A stretch of DNA of 64,000 nt from Manis javanica (Eukaryota; Chordata; Mammalia; Pholidota; Manidae): positions 90,140,302-90,204,301 of the forward strand of contig NC_133164.1 of assembly GCF_040802235.1 (NCBI RefSeq), given 5' to 3'. The position numbers and the translations under genes were made by a program. This document shows positions 46,135 through 57,048 of this stretch, piece after piece (within the stretch, counting starts at the first letter, position 1; each line of letters opens with the position of its first letter). The notes under the pieces are model-generated. The model did not search any database and was not told where the DNA came from. It saw only the letters and a list, made by a program, of their open reading frames with translations.

Positions 46135-46341
46135 CAGCCCCAGCCAGGCCATGCACAAAGCAACAGCGGAGATAAACCCCATAGCAACTGGGCAGGAAGC
46201 AGAAGCCCTGTCTGCACACAGCTGCCCAGCACAAGCCACTAGAGGTCGCAATTCTCCCAGGTGAGGAAGGCCACAAACCAACAAGAAGGGAAGCTCTTCC
46301 AGCGGTCACTTGTACCAGCTCTGAACACTATCTCTATCACA

Positions 46342-47232
46342 ATGAAAAGACAAAACTACAGGCAGACAAAGATCACAGAGACAACACCTGAGAAGGAGAC
46401 AGACCTAACCAGTCCTCCTGAAAAAGAATTCAAAATAAAAATCATGAACATGCTGACAGAGATGCAGAGAAAAATGCAAGAGCAATGGGATGAGATGCAG
46501 AGAAAAATGCAAGAGCAGTGGGATGAAGTCCGGAGGGAGATCACAGATGTCAGGAAGGAGATCACAGAAGTGAAACAATCCCTGGAAGGATTCATAAGCA
46601 GAATGGATAAGATGCAAGAGGCCATTGAAGGAATAGAAGCCAGAGAACAGGAACATATAGAAGCTGACATAGAGAGAGATAAAAGGATCTCCAGGAATGA
46701 AACAACACTAAGAGAAATCTGTGACCAATACAAAAGGAATAATATTCATATTATAGGGATACCAGAAGAGGAAGAAAGAGGAAAAGGGATAGAAAGTCTC
46801 TTTGAAGAAATAATTGCTGAAAACTTCCCCAAACTGGGGGAGGAAATAATCGTACAGACGATGGAATTACACAGAACCCCCAACAGAAAGGATCCAAGGA
46901 GAACAACAGCAAGACACATAGTAATTAAAATGGCAAGGATCAAGGACAAGGAAAGAGTTTTAAAGGCATCTAGAGAGAAAAAGGTCACCTATAAAGGAAA
47001 ACCCATCAGGCTAACATCCGACTTCTCGACAGAAACCCTACAGGCCAGAAGAGAATGGCATGATATACTTAATGCAATGAAACAGAAGGGCCTTGAACCA
47101 AGGATACTGTATCCAGCATGACTATCATTAAAATATGATGGCGGGATTAAACAATTCCCAGACAAGCAAAAGCTGAGGGAATTTGCTTCCCACAAACCAC
47201 CTCTACAGGGCATCCTACAGGGACTGCTCTAA
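46342..47232 (+). pseudogene. L1 ORF1 with a late nonsense codon
   Basis: ATG 46342 opens MKRQNYRQTKITETTPEKET. The coiled coil, RRM (ICDQYKRNNIHIIGIPEEEE) and most of the C-terminal domain are open. At 47119-47121 the codon is TGA where copy 1 has CGA (Arg), a CpG transition, so the protein would end at 260 residues after ILYPA and lose about the last 36 residues. A 33-base tandem duplication in the coiled coil (46459-46491, 46492-46524) adds 11 residues (EMQRKMQEQWD twice). The original stop is at 47230-47232. Confidence 0.9.
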
Positions 47233-47427
47233 ATGGGAGCACCCCTAAAAAGAGCACAGAACAAAACACACAACATATGAAGAATGGAGGAGGAGGAATA
47301 AGAAGGGAAAGAAGAAAAGAATCTCCGGACGGTGTATATAACAGCTCAATAAGCGAGCTAAGTTAGGCAGTAAGATACTAAAGAAGCTAACCTTGAACGT
47401 TTGGTAACCACGAATCTAAAGCCTGCA

Positions 47428-50400
47428 ATGGCAATAAGCACATATCTCTCAATAGTCACCCTAAATGTAAATGGACTTAATGCACCAATCAAAAGACACA
47501 GAGTAATAGAATGGATAAAAAAGCAAGACCCATCTATATACTGCTTACAAGAAACTCACCTTAAACCCAAAGATAAGCATAGACTAAAAGTCAAGGGATG
47601 GAAAAACATACTTCAGGCAAACAACAGTGAGAAGAAAGCAGGGGTTGCAGTACTAATATCAGACAAAATAGATTTCAAAACAAAGAAAGTAACAAGAGAT
47701 AAAGAAGAACACTCCATAATGATAAAGGGCTCAGTCCAACAAGAGGATATAACCATTCTAAATATATATGCACCCAATACAGGAACACCAGCATATGTGA
47801 AGCAAATACTAACAGAACTAAAGAGGGAAATAGACTACAATGCATTCATTTTAGGAGACTTCAACACACCACTCACCCCGAAGGATAGATCCACCAGGCA
47901 GAAAATAAGTAAGGACATGGAAGCACTGAACAACACACTAGAACAGATGGACCTAATAGACATCTATATAACTCTACATCCAAAAGCAACAGGATATACA
48001 TTCTTCTCAAGTGCACATGGAACATTCTCCAGAATAGACCACATAATAGCTCACAAAAGGAGCCTCAGTAAACTCCAAAATATTGAAATTCTACCAACCA
48101 ATTTTTCAGACCACAAAGGTATAAAAGTAGAAATAAATTCTACAAAGAAAACAAAAAGGCTCACAAACACATGGAGGCTTAACAACATGCTACTAAATAA
48201 TCAATGGACCAATGAACAAATCAAAATAGAGATCAAGGAATATATAGAAACAAATGACAACAACAACACTAAGCCCCAACTTCTGTGGGATGCAGCGAAA
48301 GCAGTATAGTATATACTATACTATACTGAGGAAAGTATATAGCAATCCAGGCACACTTGAAGAAGGAAGAACAATCCCAAATGAATAGTCTAACATCACA
48401 ATTATCTAAACTGGAAAAAGAAGAACAAATGAGGCCTAAAGTCAGCAGAAGGAGGGACATAATAAAGATCAGAGAAGAAATAAACAAAATTGAGAAGAAT
48501 AAAACAGTAGCAAAAATCAACAAAACCAAGAGCTGGTTCTTTGAGAAAATAAACAAAATAGATAAGCCTCTAGCCCAACTTATTAAGAGAAACAGAGAAT
48601 CAACACAAATCAACATAATCAGAAATGAGAATGGAAAAATCACGACAGACTCCACAGAAATACAAAGAATTATTAAAGACTACTATGAAAACCTATATGC
48701 CAACAAGCTGGAAAACCTAGAAGAAATGGACAACTTCCTAGAAAAATACAACCTCCCAAGACTGACCAAGGAAGAAACACAAAAGTTAAACAAACCAATT
48801 ACGAGCAAAGAAATTGAAACGGTAATCAAAAAGCTACCCAAGAACAAAACCCCGGGACCGGACGGATTTACCTCGGGATTTTATCAGACACACAGAGAAG
48901 ACATAATACCCATTCTCCTTAAAGTGTTCCACAAAATAGAAGAAGAGGTAATACTCCCAAACTCATTCTATGAAGCCAACATAACCCTAATACCAAAACC
49001 AGGCAAAGACCCCACCAAAAAAGAAAATTACAGACCAATATCCCTGATGAATGTAGATGCAAAAATACTCAATAAAATATTAGCAAACAGAATTCAACAG
49101 TATATCAAAAGGATCATACACCATGACCAAGTGGGATTCATCCCAGGGATGCAAGGATGGTACAACAATCGAAAATCCATCAACATCATCCACCACATCA
49201 ACAAAAAGAAAGACAAAAACCGCATGATCATCTCCATAGATGCTGAAAAAGCATTTGAAAAAATTCAACATCCATTCATGATAAAAACTCAGCAAAATGG
49301 GAATAGAGGGCAAGTACCTCAACATAATAAAGGCCATATATGATAAACCCACAGCCAGCATTATACTGAACAGCGAGAAGCTGAAAGCATTTCCTCTGAG
49401 ATCGGGAACCAGACAGGGATGCCCACTCTCCCCACTGTTATTTAACATAGTACTGGAGGTCCTAGCCACGGCAATCAGATGAAACAAAGAAATACAAGGA
49501 ATCCAGATTGGTAAAGAAGTTAAACTGTCACTATTTGCAGGTGATATGATACTGTACATAAAAAACCCTAAAGACTCCACTCCAAAACTACTAGAACTGA
49601 TATCAGAATACAGCAAAGTTGCAGGGTACAAAATTAACACACAGAAATTTGTAGCTTTCCTATACACTAACAATGAATCAATAGAAAGAGAAATCAGGAA
49701 AACAATTCCATTCACCATTGCATCAAAAAGAATAAAATACCTAGGAATAAACCTAACCAAAGAAGTGAATGACTTATACTCTGAAAACTACAAGTCACTC
49801 TTAAGAGAAATTAAAGGGGACACTAATAAATGGAAAGAATTAATATCATCAAAATGGCCATCCTGCCCAAAGCAATATACAGATTTGATGCAATCCCTCT
49901 CAAATTACCAGCAACATTCTTCAATGAATTAGAACAAATAATTCAAAAATTCATATGGAAACACCAAAGACCCCGAATAGCCAAAGCAATCCTGAAAAAG
50001 AAGAATAAAGTAGGGGGGATCTCACTCCCCAACTTCAAGCTCTACTACAAAGCCATAGTAATCAAGACAATTTGGTACTGGCACAAGAACAGAGCCACAG
50101 ACCAGTGGAACAGATTAGAGACTCCAGACATTAACCCAAACATATATGGTCAATTAATATTTGATAAAGGAGCCATGGACATACAATGGCAAAATGACAG
50201 TCTCTTCAACAGATGGTGCTGGCAAAACTGGACACCTACATGTAGGAGAATGAAACTCGACCATTGTCTAACCCCATATACAAAGGTAAACTCAAAATGG
50301 ATCAAAGACCTGAATGTAAGTCATGAAACCATTAAACTCTTGGAAAAAAACATAGGCAAAAACCTCTTAGACATAAACATGAGTGACCTCTTCTTGAACA

Positions 50401-51239
50401 TATCTCCCCGGGCAAGGAAAACAACAGCAAAAATGAGCAAGTGGGACTACATTAAGCTGAAAAGCTTCTGTACAGCGAAAGACACCATCAATAGAACAAA
50501 AAGGAACCCTACAGTATGGGAGAATATATTTGAAAATGACACATCTGATAAAGGCTTGACGTCCAGAATATATAAAGAGCTCACACGCCTCAACAAACAA
50601 AAAACAAATAACCCAATTAAAAAATGGGCAGAGGAACTGAACAGACAGTTCTCTAAAAAAGAAATACAGATGGCCAACAGACACATGAAAAGATGCTCCA
50701 CATCGCTAATTATCAGAGAAATGCAAATTAAAACTACAATGAGGTATCACCTCACACCAGTAAGGATAGCTGCCATCCAAAAGACAAACAACAACAAATG
50801 TTGGCGAGGCTGTGGAGAAAGGGGAACCCTCCTACACTGCTGGTGGGAATGTAAATTAGTTCAACCATTGTGGAAAGCAGTATGGAGGTTCATCAAAATG
50901 CTCAAAACAGACTTACCATTTGACCCAGGAATTCCACTCCTAGGAATTTACCCTAAGATCGCAGCAATCAAGTTTGAGAAAGACAGATGCACCCCTATGT
51001 TTATCGCAGCACTATTTGCAAATAGCCAAGAATTGGAAGCAACCTAAATGTCCATCAGTAGATGAATGGATAAAGAAGATGTGGTACATATACACAATGG
51101 AATACTACTCAGCCATAAGAAGTGGAAAAATCCAACCATTTGCAGCAACATGGATGGAGCTGGAGAGTATTATGCTCAGTGAAATAAGCCAAGCGGAGAA
51201 AGAGAAATACCAAATGATTTCACTCATCTGAGGAGTATA
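47428..51239 (+). pseudogene. L1 ORF2 with mutated RT active site
   Basis: ATG 47428 opens MAISTYLSIVTLNVNGLN. The endonuclease is fully open (LQETHLK, IYAPN, GDFNTPL, SSAHGTFSRIDH, SDHKG). At 48303-48322 a palindromic insertion brings TAG at 48307. Further breaks: a frameshift near 49290, TGA near 49480, and a deletion near 49838-49845 where copy 1 has extra sequence. The RT motif FADD is FAGD here (49534-49545), so a catalytic Asp is lost. From 49830 to 51047 a long open stretch covers the thumb and the zinc-knuckle-like [22 protein letters not shown] at 51229 ends it just early. Confidence 0.92.
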
Positions 51240-51572
51240 GGAACAAAGGAAAAACTGAAGGAACAAAACAGCAGCGGAATTACAGAACCCAAAAATGGAC
51301 TAACAGGTACCAAAGGGAAAGGAACTGGGGAGGATGGGTGGGCAGGGAGGGATAAGGGTGGGGAAGAAGAAGGGGGGTATTAAGATTAGCATGCATGGCG
51401 GGGAGGGAGAAAGGGGAGGGTGGGCTGCACAACACAGAGAGGACAAGTAGTGACTCTACCACATTTTGCTAAGCTGATGGACAGTAACCGTGATGTGGTT
51501 GTTAGGGGGGACCTGATATAGGGGAGAGCATAGTAAACATAGTATTCTTCATGTAAGTATAGATTAAAAATT
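51240..51572 (+). other. L1 3' UTR with G-rich tracts
   Basis: G-runs at about 51314-51420. It ends 'gtaagtatagattaaaaatt' plus A-run, with no AATAAA, as in copy 1. Confidence 0.8.
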
Positions 51573-51959
51573 AAAAAAAAAAAAAGAAAGAAAGAAAGAA
51601 AGAAAAGGGGGATTACTCCTTGATAGGATAAAACTATTGGTAAATCAAAGATCAATGCATGCTTTAAATATCCTTAATGTTGATCACTTAAAGGGTGTCA
51701 GATGATCAGCTATAGAGGTACTCTTTTCTGATAATATTCCTTTCTCTTAATAAAAAAAAAAAAAGCAGTTACTGTGTGCTGACTTCCAATGAGTTCTGCA
51801 CAGTGGTATAGAGGGCATGTCAAAGTGTGGGCAAAGGGTCTGTTTATTTCTATGCAGAAGATCAAGGCCTAGCTTGGATACCCAGAAAATGAACTAAGAT
51901 ACGATATGAGGAGGAGCTTCTGGCATCAGCACTCTCTGGAGGACTTGTGCCGGGGGATG

Positions 51960-52455
51960 ATCATCAAAAAGGCTCCACAGGGATCTGGATGATGCTGCGG
52001 TTGTGGCTGCATCCAGCCCACCGTCTCCTGGACTTGCCATAGGAATGAGGAGGGAGATGTTTAGGCTGGCATGTGCATACAGTGAGACAACGAATTTGAC
52101 CGGATCTGTACTGTTGGAACTCAACTAGGAGTTGGGAGGGGTGCAAGGTGTAGCACTCCAAAATCTTATGACTATAGACTATCTACGGTTAAAAGAACAT
52201 ATGGGATGTGAACAGATCCCAGAAATGGGCTGCTTTAATTTGTCTGATTTCTCTCAGACTGTTCAAGTACAGTTGGACAATATCCATCATATCATAGACA
52301 AATTTTCACAAATGCCTAGGGTGCCTAAATGGTTTTCTTGGCTTCACTGGAGATGGATGGTAATTATAGATCTGCATTGGTTATGTCACCATATTCCTAT
52401 TATGTTAATATGTGTGTGCAAATTAGTTAGTAGTTTAAAACCTATACATACTTAA
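51960..52455 (+). pseudogene. Endogenous retrovirus env transmembrane remnant
   Basis: Same remnant as in copy 1 (30110-30620). A hydrophobic Ala-rich start and heptad region are broken by a stop near 52125. The LQN block is near 52155. A loop with Cys spacing like CX6CC follows, with one Cys missing, then a Trp-rich membrane-proximal stretch and a hydrophobic segment, open to 52455. The SU subunit is absent. Being part of the L1 tail, it was copied by reverse transcription in cis with L1. No functional envelope is encoded. Confidence 0.72.
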
Positions 52456-53085
52456 GGTACTCTACAAGAAGATATGTCAAAGAAATAATCAATCCTCCCA
52501 TGTTTCCTTCCATATACTACATCTGTAGCTTTTCTTCTTTCTTCCTAATTACAACCCTTAAATAGAATTCGTGCCTCATATCGAATTTACCGAGTATCAT
52601 AATTCCTCCAGGTGGTAAAGATACCTCAAGACAAGTGCTGGGCGTAGAAGCCACAGGGCATAAATCTGCAAAGAAGTAAAAAGCTAACCTTTTCAAACAA
52701 TATGGCTTCTCTCTCACTTACCAACTTTACATTTCCCTGTATGGCCCCGGAAGATGACTGGTTAGCCAGAGACGGGTAAGATTCCTCAAGGGAGGAACAA
52801 CCTAAGACAGGCACAGTCGCAGGGGGGCCATCAGGTGAGAATTTGGGGATCAACAGAGGTGAGGCTCAGAACCTCACCCCCCCCCTGCTTTGAGAGAAAT
52901 CTTCTGCATCCTGGATGTCTTGCTGCCCTTGTCTAGCCTGGATTAATACTTAGTCCATAGGCACACACCTGATCATCTGATCATCTACATTTGCCCTCTT
53001 ACAGCACTAAACTATGTTTTCTACCTTTATCTTGCATCTACCTACCACTTCAGCATTTTATTAAAAATAATAATAATAATAATAA

Positions 53086-53420
53086 TAGAGGGAGAAATGT
53101 GGGATCAACATATAAATCAAGTACAAAAATCAAATGAATATTCATATTTGACCTGATTGTTTATAGGTCATAATGCGTGATCAAAACTGAAAGTTTCTGT
53201 GATGAATGCCCTTGTACTGTTCACCATGTAAGAATTTATTCACTATGTAAGAATTCGTTCACCATGTAAGAACTTGTTCGTTATGCTTCAGAAGATTGGA
53301 GACTGATGAGAATTAGGCTTGAGATGGATTAATGATTGTACATTGAGCATTGACCCCCCTATACTGAATTTTATTGTTGTTAACAACCATTTGACCAATA
53401 AATATGAGAGATGCCCTCTA
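53086..53420 (+). repeat. ERV polypurine tract and 3' LTR (U3-R)
   Basis: Purine tract AGAGGGAGAAA, then TGTGGGATCA as LTR start at 53098. U3 includes a 19-base unit (like CACCATGTAAGAACTTGTT) in three near-copies at about 53220-53282. AATAAA at 53397-53402 is followed after 18 bases by poly(A) at 53421. The end at the R poly(A) site and the absence of U5 are what a polyadenylated RNA would give, not an integrated provirus. Confidence 0.88.
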
Positions 53421-53441
53421 AAAAAAAAAAAGCAATTTTAA

Positions 53442-53701
53442 ATGCTATCTTGGAGAATAAACAGTAAGAACATCAAAAAGAATCCCCCGAAAAGAAGAGT
53501 AGCAAGGGGATGCCATATCAGATACCAAAATACTACCAAAACAGTCAGTCATTAAGTGAGTGATTCTGGTGAAAGAAGAAGCAGATGAGTCAATGAAAGA
53601 AAACAGAAAACACAAAAAGAAGATAAATTCTTAAAACGCCTGAGGAAAGCAAAATGAAACAATGGAAAAGATCGCTTGATAAAGGGTGTATGCAATCTTA
53701 C
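53442..53701. other. OSBPL1A intron, unassigned
   Basis: Nothing recognised. Confidence 0.35.
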
Positions 53702-54290
53702 GGAAGCAACCTCAGTGTTCATCAGTAGATGAATGGATAAAGAAGAGGTGGTACAGATACACAATGGAATATTATTCAGCCATAAGAAGAAAACAAATCC
53801 TACCATTTGCAACAGCATAGGAATGAGCTAGAGGGTATTATGCCCAGTGAAATAAGCCAGGCAGAGAAAGACAAGTACCAAATGATTTCCCTAATCTGTG
53901 GAGCATAACAACAAAGTAAAAACTAAAGGAACAAAACAGCAGCAGAGTCACAGAACCCAAGAATGGACTAAGAGTTAACAAAGGGAAAGGGACTGGGGAG
54001 AGTCGGTGGGAAGGGAGGGAGAAGGGGGAAAAAGGGACATTACGATTAGCAGACATAATGTAGGGTGGGCACAGGGAAGGCAGTACAGCACAGAAAAGAC
54101 AAGTAGTGACTCTATAGCATCTCACTGCACTGATGGACAGTAACTGTAATGGGGTATGTAGGAGGGAATTGATAACAGGGGGAATATAGTAACCACGGTG
54201 TTGCTCATGTGAAACCTGAGCATAAGACTGTATATCAATGATTAACAAAATAAATAAATAAGTAAAGGATAAATAAATAAATAAATAATT
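53702..54290 (+). mobile_element. 5'-truncated L1 3' end
   Basis: Starts inside the ORF2 C-terminus ('ggaagcaacctcagtgttcatcagtagatg'), continues through the 3' UTR ('acattacgattagcagacataatg', 'acagtaactgtaatgggg') and ends in an (AATA)n tail at 54240-54290. No ERV tail. Target duplication not clear. Confidence 0.85.
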
Positions 54291-54309
54291 GGGGAGGAGG
54301 GGGTACACG

Positions 54310-54842
54310 ATCTGAGAGTTACATCCTTTCGCACCCTCCCTTCACTCATCCTGCTCCTGACCCTCCAACCACAACCACGGATGGGTAGGCTTCACCCCCT
54401 TCTCCAGCAGAGCCTATCTGCCTCTTGCCCTGGGCGCCCTTGTCCTGGCTGCAGGCACCCTTGCAGTCTTCTTCACATATGCAAAGGGCTTTCCAATTCC
54501 AGAGCTTTCACACTCTCACCCTCTGCCTTCCAGGCTCTTCTGCCTGATGTCCTTGTCTCACTCTTCACTCAACTCACTTTTGCTCACGGTCACTTCAGAC
54601 AAGCCCCTCCCCCTTGCACCCTCTCCCCACTGTCCATGCTCTCTAGCCCCTCCATCTTATTTTGTTCCTCTGAACCTCACTGCCTGATACTACATAAGTA
54701 TTTATGTTTTGTCTATCTCCTCCCACCAGAATATAAACTCCAAGAGCATGGGGACTGTTAGGTCTCGTTTGCTGCTGATCTCCAACATCTGCCACAGTTC
54801 TTGGCAAACAGCAGTGGTTCAGCATTTGATGAATGAATGAAC
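54310..54842 (+). mobile_element. L2 LINE 3' end
   Basis: 'atgcaaagggctttccaattcc', 'ccttccaggctcttctgcctgatg', 'cagaatataaactccaagagcatggggactg' and the terminal 'gcatttgatgaatgaatgaa' are the L2 3' UTR in sense orientation. Confidence 0.85.
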
Positions 54843-55919
54843 ATGATTACAGATAAACTAGGGCAAAACGGAATTGAGTATTTACCACATCTCTACCTAG
54901 GCTTTGAAGTGTTAGAAAAACCAAAGAGGATCATCAAGTTTGATTAAGAATTTAAAACAAAACAAAAAAAGTCTAAGAAATTTTAGCCACAGAAAAACAG
55001 AAATAATCACTGTCCTTATCACTGGAGTTCTGGAGGAGAAATTTTATTATACCCATGTGAAATACTATCCAGAGGCAAGCCATGGAGACTATGCCTCCAG
55101 AGATGATATGGAAAAACTGCTGAAGTTGATAAATCAAGTCAACATTTACAACACATACAGTAAAAGTAGCCTTGGACAGCACTTTCTGAAGCCTTTCTCA
55201 GCCCACATTCTCTTGCCATCTCTGAGCACTGCCCTTTTAGAACCTTATGGCCCTGTCCCCAGCATCCTGCAGACTGTACCAGAGGCAGACACCTAACACA
55301 AAATGAGCACCATCAGATTATCTCCCACTGAAATTTAAAACGAGGGTTAGGAGATCCTGGTGTACTGACTGGAGCTGCAGAACAGCCATCTTCCATCATG
55401 TATGCTAGAAAACAAAAAGGCTGATCTGCTGAGACAGAAATGAGAGATCATGTGAGAGACATACGCACACAGCGAGCAGCAGCTGTCTTAGCTCCTAACA
55501 GCTTCCTAGTGCTTGACTCCATCCCTTCTGATGCCGCTTCCTGCTTGGGAACATCACAAGCTACCTCTGAACTCTTACATTAATGGTATAGGGCCTTTCT
55601 TTTGTCTATCCTGGAGTTGGTATTTATTATTTAAAACTTTTAAAGTCTACCATAGAACAATAAAAAATAAAAAACTGTATCTTTGAATTTGGGGGTAACA
55701 GGTGATGACTCACTTTTGGTGCCTACATTTTCCTCATTTCCACCATAAACTTCAATTTTTAAAAAATGTTCTAAAATAGGTATGACAATACAGTAAGAGC
55801 ATATATAATATGCCAAAGTGATGGAGCTTGTATTCAGGTAATTTATGATTTCTCCATTTTTAAAACTTTCTATAATGCAGAGGATATTGCTGTTATAATT
55901 TTTTTAATTATACTTTTCT
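54843..55919. other. Unassigned sequence with a 118-codon open frame
   Basis: A plus-strand frame at 54940-55296 is open for 118 codons, but has no motif that I recognise and no splice or promoter context. The rest is AT-rich intron with nothing named. Could be chance or an unrecognised repeat. Confidence 0.35.
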
Positions 55920-56603
55920 CAGTCATCTGTGGAGCATAAGAAGAAAGCAAAATTTTAACCTGGGAAACCCACTCCTCGGAATTTACCCAAAGAATGCAAC
56001 TTCTCAGATTCAAAAAGATATATGCACCTCTATGTTTATCACAGCACTTTTTACAATAGCCAAGATATGGAAGCAACCTAAGTGTCCATCAGTAGATGAA
56101 TGGATAAAGATGTGGTACATATACACAATGGAATACTATTCAGCCATAAGAAAGAAACAAATCCTACCATTTGCAACAACATAGATGGGGCTGGAGGACA
56201 TTGTCCTCAGTGAAACAAGCCAGGCAGAGAAAGACAAATGCCAAATGATTTTGCTCATTTGTGGAGAACAACAATGAAGCAAAACTGAAGGAACAAAATA
56301 GCAGCAGACTCAGAGATTCCAAGAAGGAACTAGTGGTTACAAAGGGGATGAGTGTGGGAGGGCATGTGGGAGGGAAGGAGAAGGGGATTGAGGGATATTA
56401 TGTTCAGTACACATGGTGTGGGGGATCATGGGGAGAACAGTGTCGCACAGAGAAGGCAAATAGTGGATCTGTGGCATCTTGCTGCACTGACAGACAGTGC
56501 CTGCATTGGGGTATGGGTGGGAACTCGATAATATGGGAAAATGTAGTAACCACATTGTTTTTTCATGTGAAAGCTTCCTAAGAGTGTATACCAATAATAC
56601 CTC
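55920..56603 (+). mobile_element. 5'-truncated L1 3' end
   Basis: Holds the ORF2 end ('cactcctcggaatttacccaaagaatgcaac', DEWIK and YYSAIRKK blocks) and a 3' UTR to 'agagtgtataccaataatacctc' plus A-tail. A second L1 piece follows directly. Confidence 0.85.
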
Positions 56604-57048
56604 AAAAAAAAAAGAAAAAAAGAATAAAGCAAAAACTGAAGGAACAAAAAAGCAGCAGACTCACAGAACCTAAGAATGAACTAAGAGTTACCAAAGGGAA
56701 AGGGACTGGGGAGGGTGGATGGGAAGGGAGGGAGGAGGGGAATAAGGGGCATTATGATTAGCACACATAATGTAGGGGAAGGCACAGGGAAGGCAGTATA
56801 GCACAGAGAATACAAGTAGTGACTCTCTAGCATCTTACTATGCTGATGGACAGTGACTGTAATGAGGTTTGTGGTGGGGACTTGATAATAGGGGAAATGT
56901 AGTAACCACAATGTTGCTCATGTGATTTTATATTAATGATACTAAAATTAAAAAAATTGAAAATAGATGAACTTCTTCTTCTTTTCCTTGCTCTTGATTT
57001 GTTAATAAATGAGACCTTGTCTTGAGAAAAAAAATTACACTTTTCCAC
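56604..57048 (+). mobile_element. L1 3' UTR fragment and linker
   Basis: 'aaaactgaaggaacaaaaaagcagcagactcacagaacc' starts a second copy of the L1 3' UTR, which runs to about 56960 and ends in an A-rich stretch. The last ~90 bases ('cttcttcttttccttgctcttg..') are not assigned. Confidence 0.75.

Larger units (their letters stand above)
45013..46341 (+). promoter_or_regulatory. L1 5' UTR, full length
   Basis: Starts GGGGCGGAGCCAAGATGGCGGCG with a YY1-type motif at about 45023-45034, as in other mammalian L1s, where it sets the start of transcription. It is CpG-rich, includes the monomer array at 45263-46000 and ends before ATG 46342. A splice donor (45185) and acceptor (46134) match the deletion in copy 1. 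Confidence 0.85.
51573..53427 (+). mobile_element. Non-L1 tail of chimera copy 2 (full length)
   Basis: Order: A-run and (GAAA)n at 51573-51606; an unknown segment at 51607-51750 with no recognised family; a second A-run at 51751-51764 (CTTAATAAAA...); ERV-derived sequence from 51765; PPT at about 53086-53097; LTR 53098-53420; poly(A). Around 51845-51900 a frame with GSVYFYAEDQGLAWIPRK resembles the end of a retroviral integrase, which would place the ERV piece as integrase end to env TM to LTR, with most of env missing. Confidence 0.88.
44999..53441 (+). mobile_element. Chimeric L1-ERV retrotransposon, copy 2 (with TSDs)
   Basis: One insertion of about 8.4 kb from 45013 to 53427, bounded by the perfect 14-base duplication AAAAAGCAATTTTA at 44999-45012 and 53428-53441. 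The target (TTTTT/AAAA on the cut strand) fits L1 endonuclease. It has the full 5' UTR with monomer array, ORF1, ORF2, L1 3' UTR, the junction A-tract, about 1.8 kb of retrovirus-derived tail and an LTR that ends 18 bases after AATAAA in poly(A). It is colinear with copy 1 but sits at a different site, so the two are separate insertions of the same composite. Confidence 0.94.

Noticed and set aside
51585..51606. (GAAA)n run as a CRISPR-like or satellite array
   Set aside because: A simple microsatellite grown from an L1 poly(A) tail.
24144..53427. The two chimeric L1s as a segmental duplication
   Set aside because: Target sites, TSDs and flanking sequences differ, and both have their own poly(A) end.
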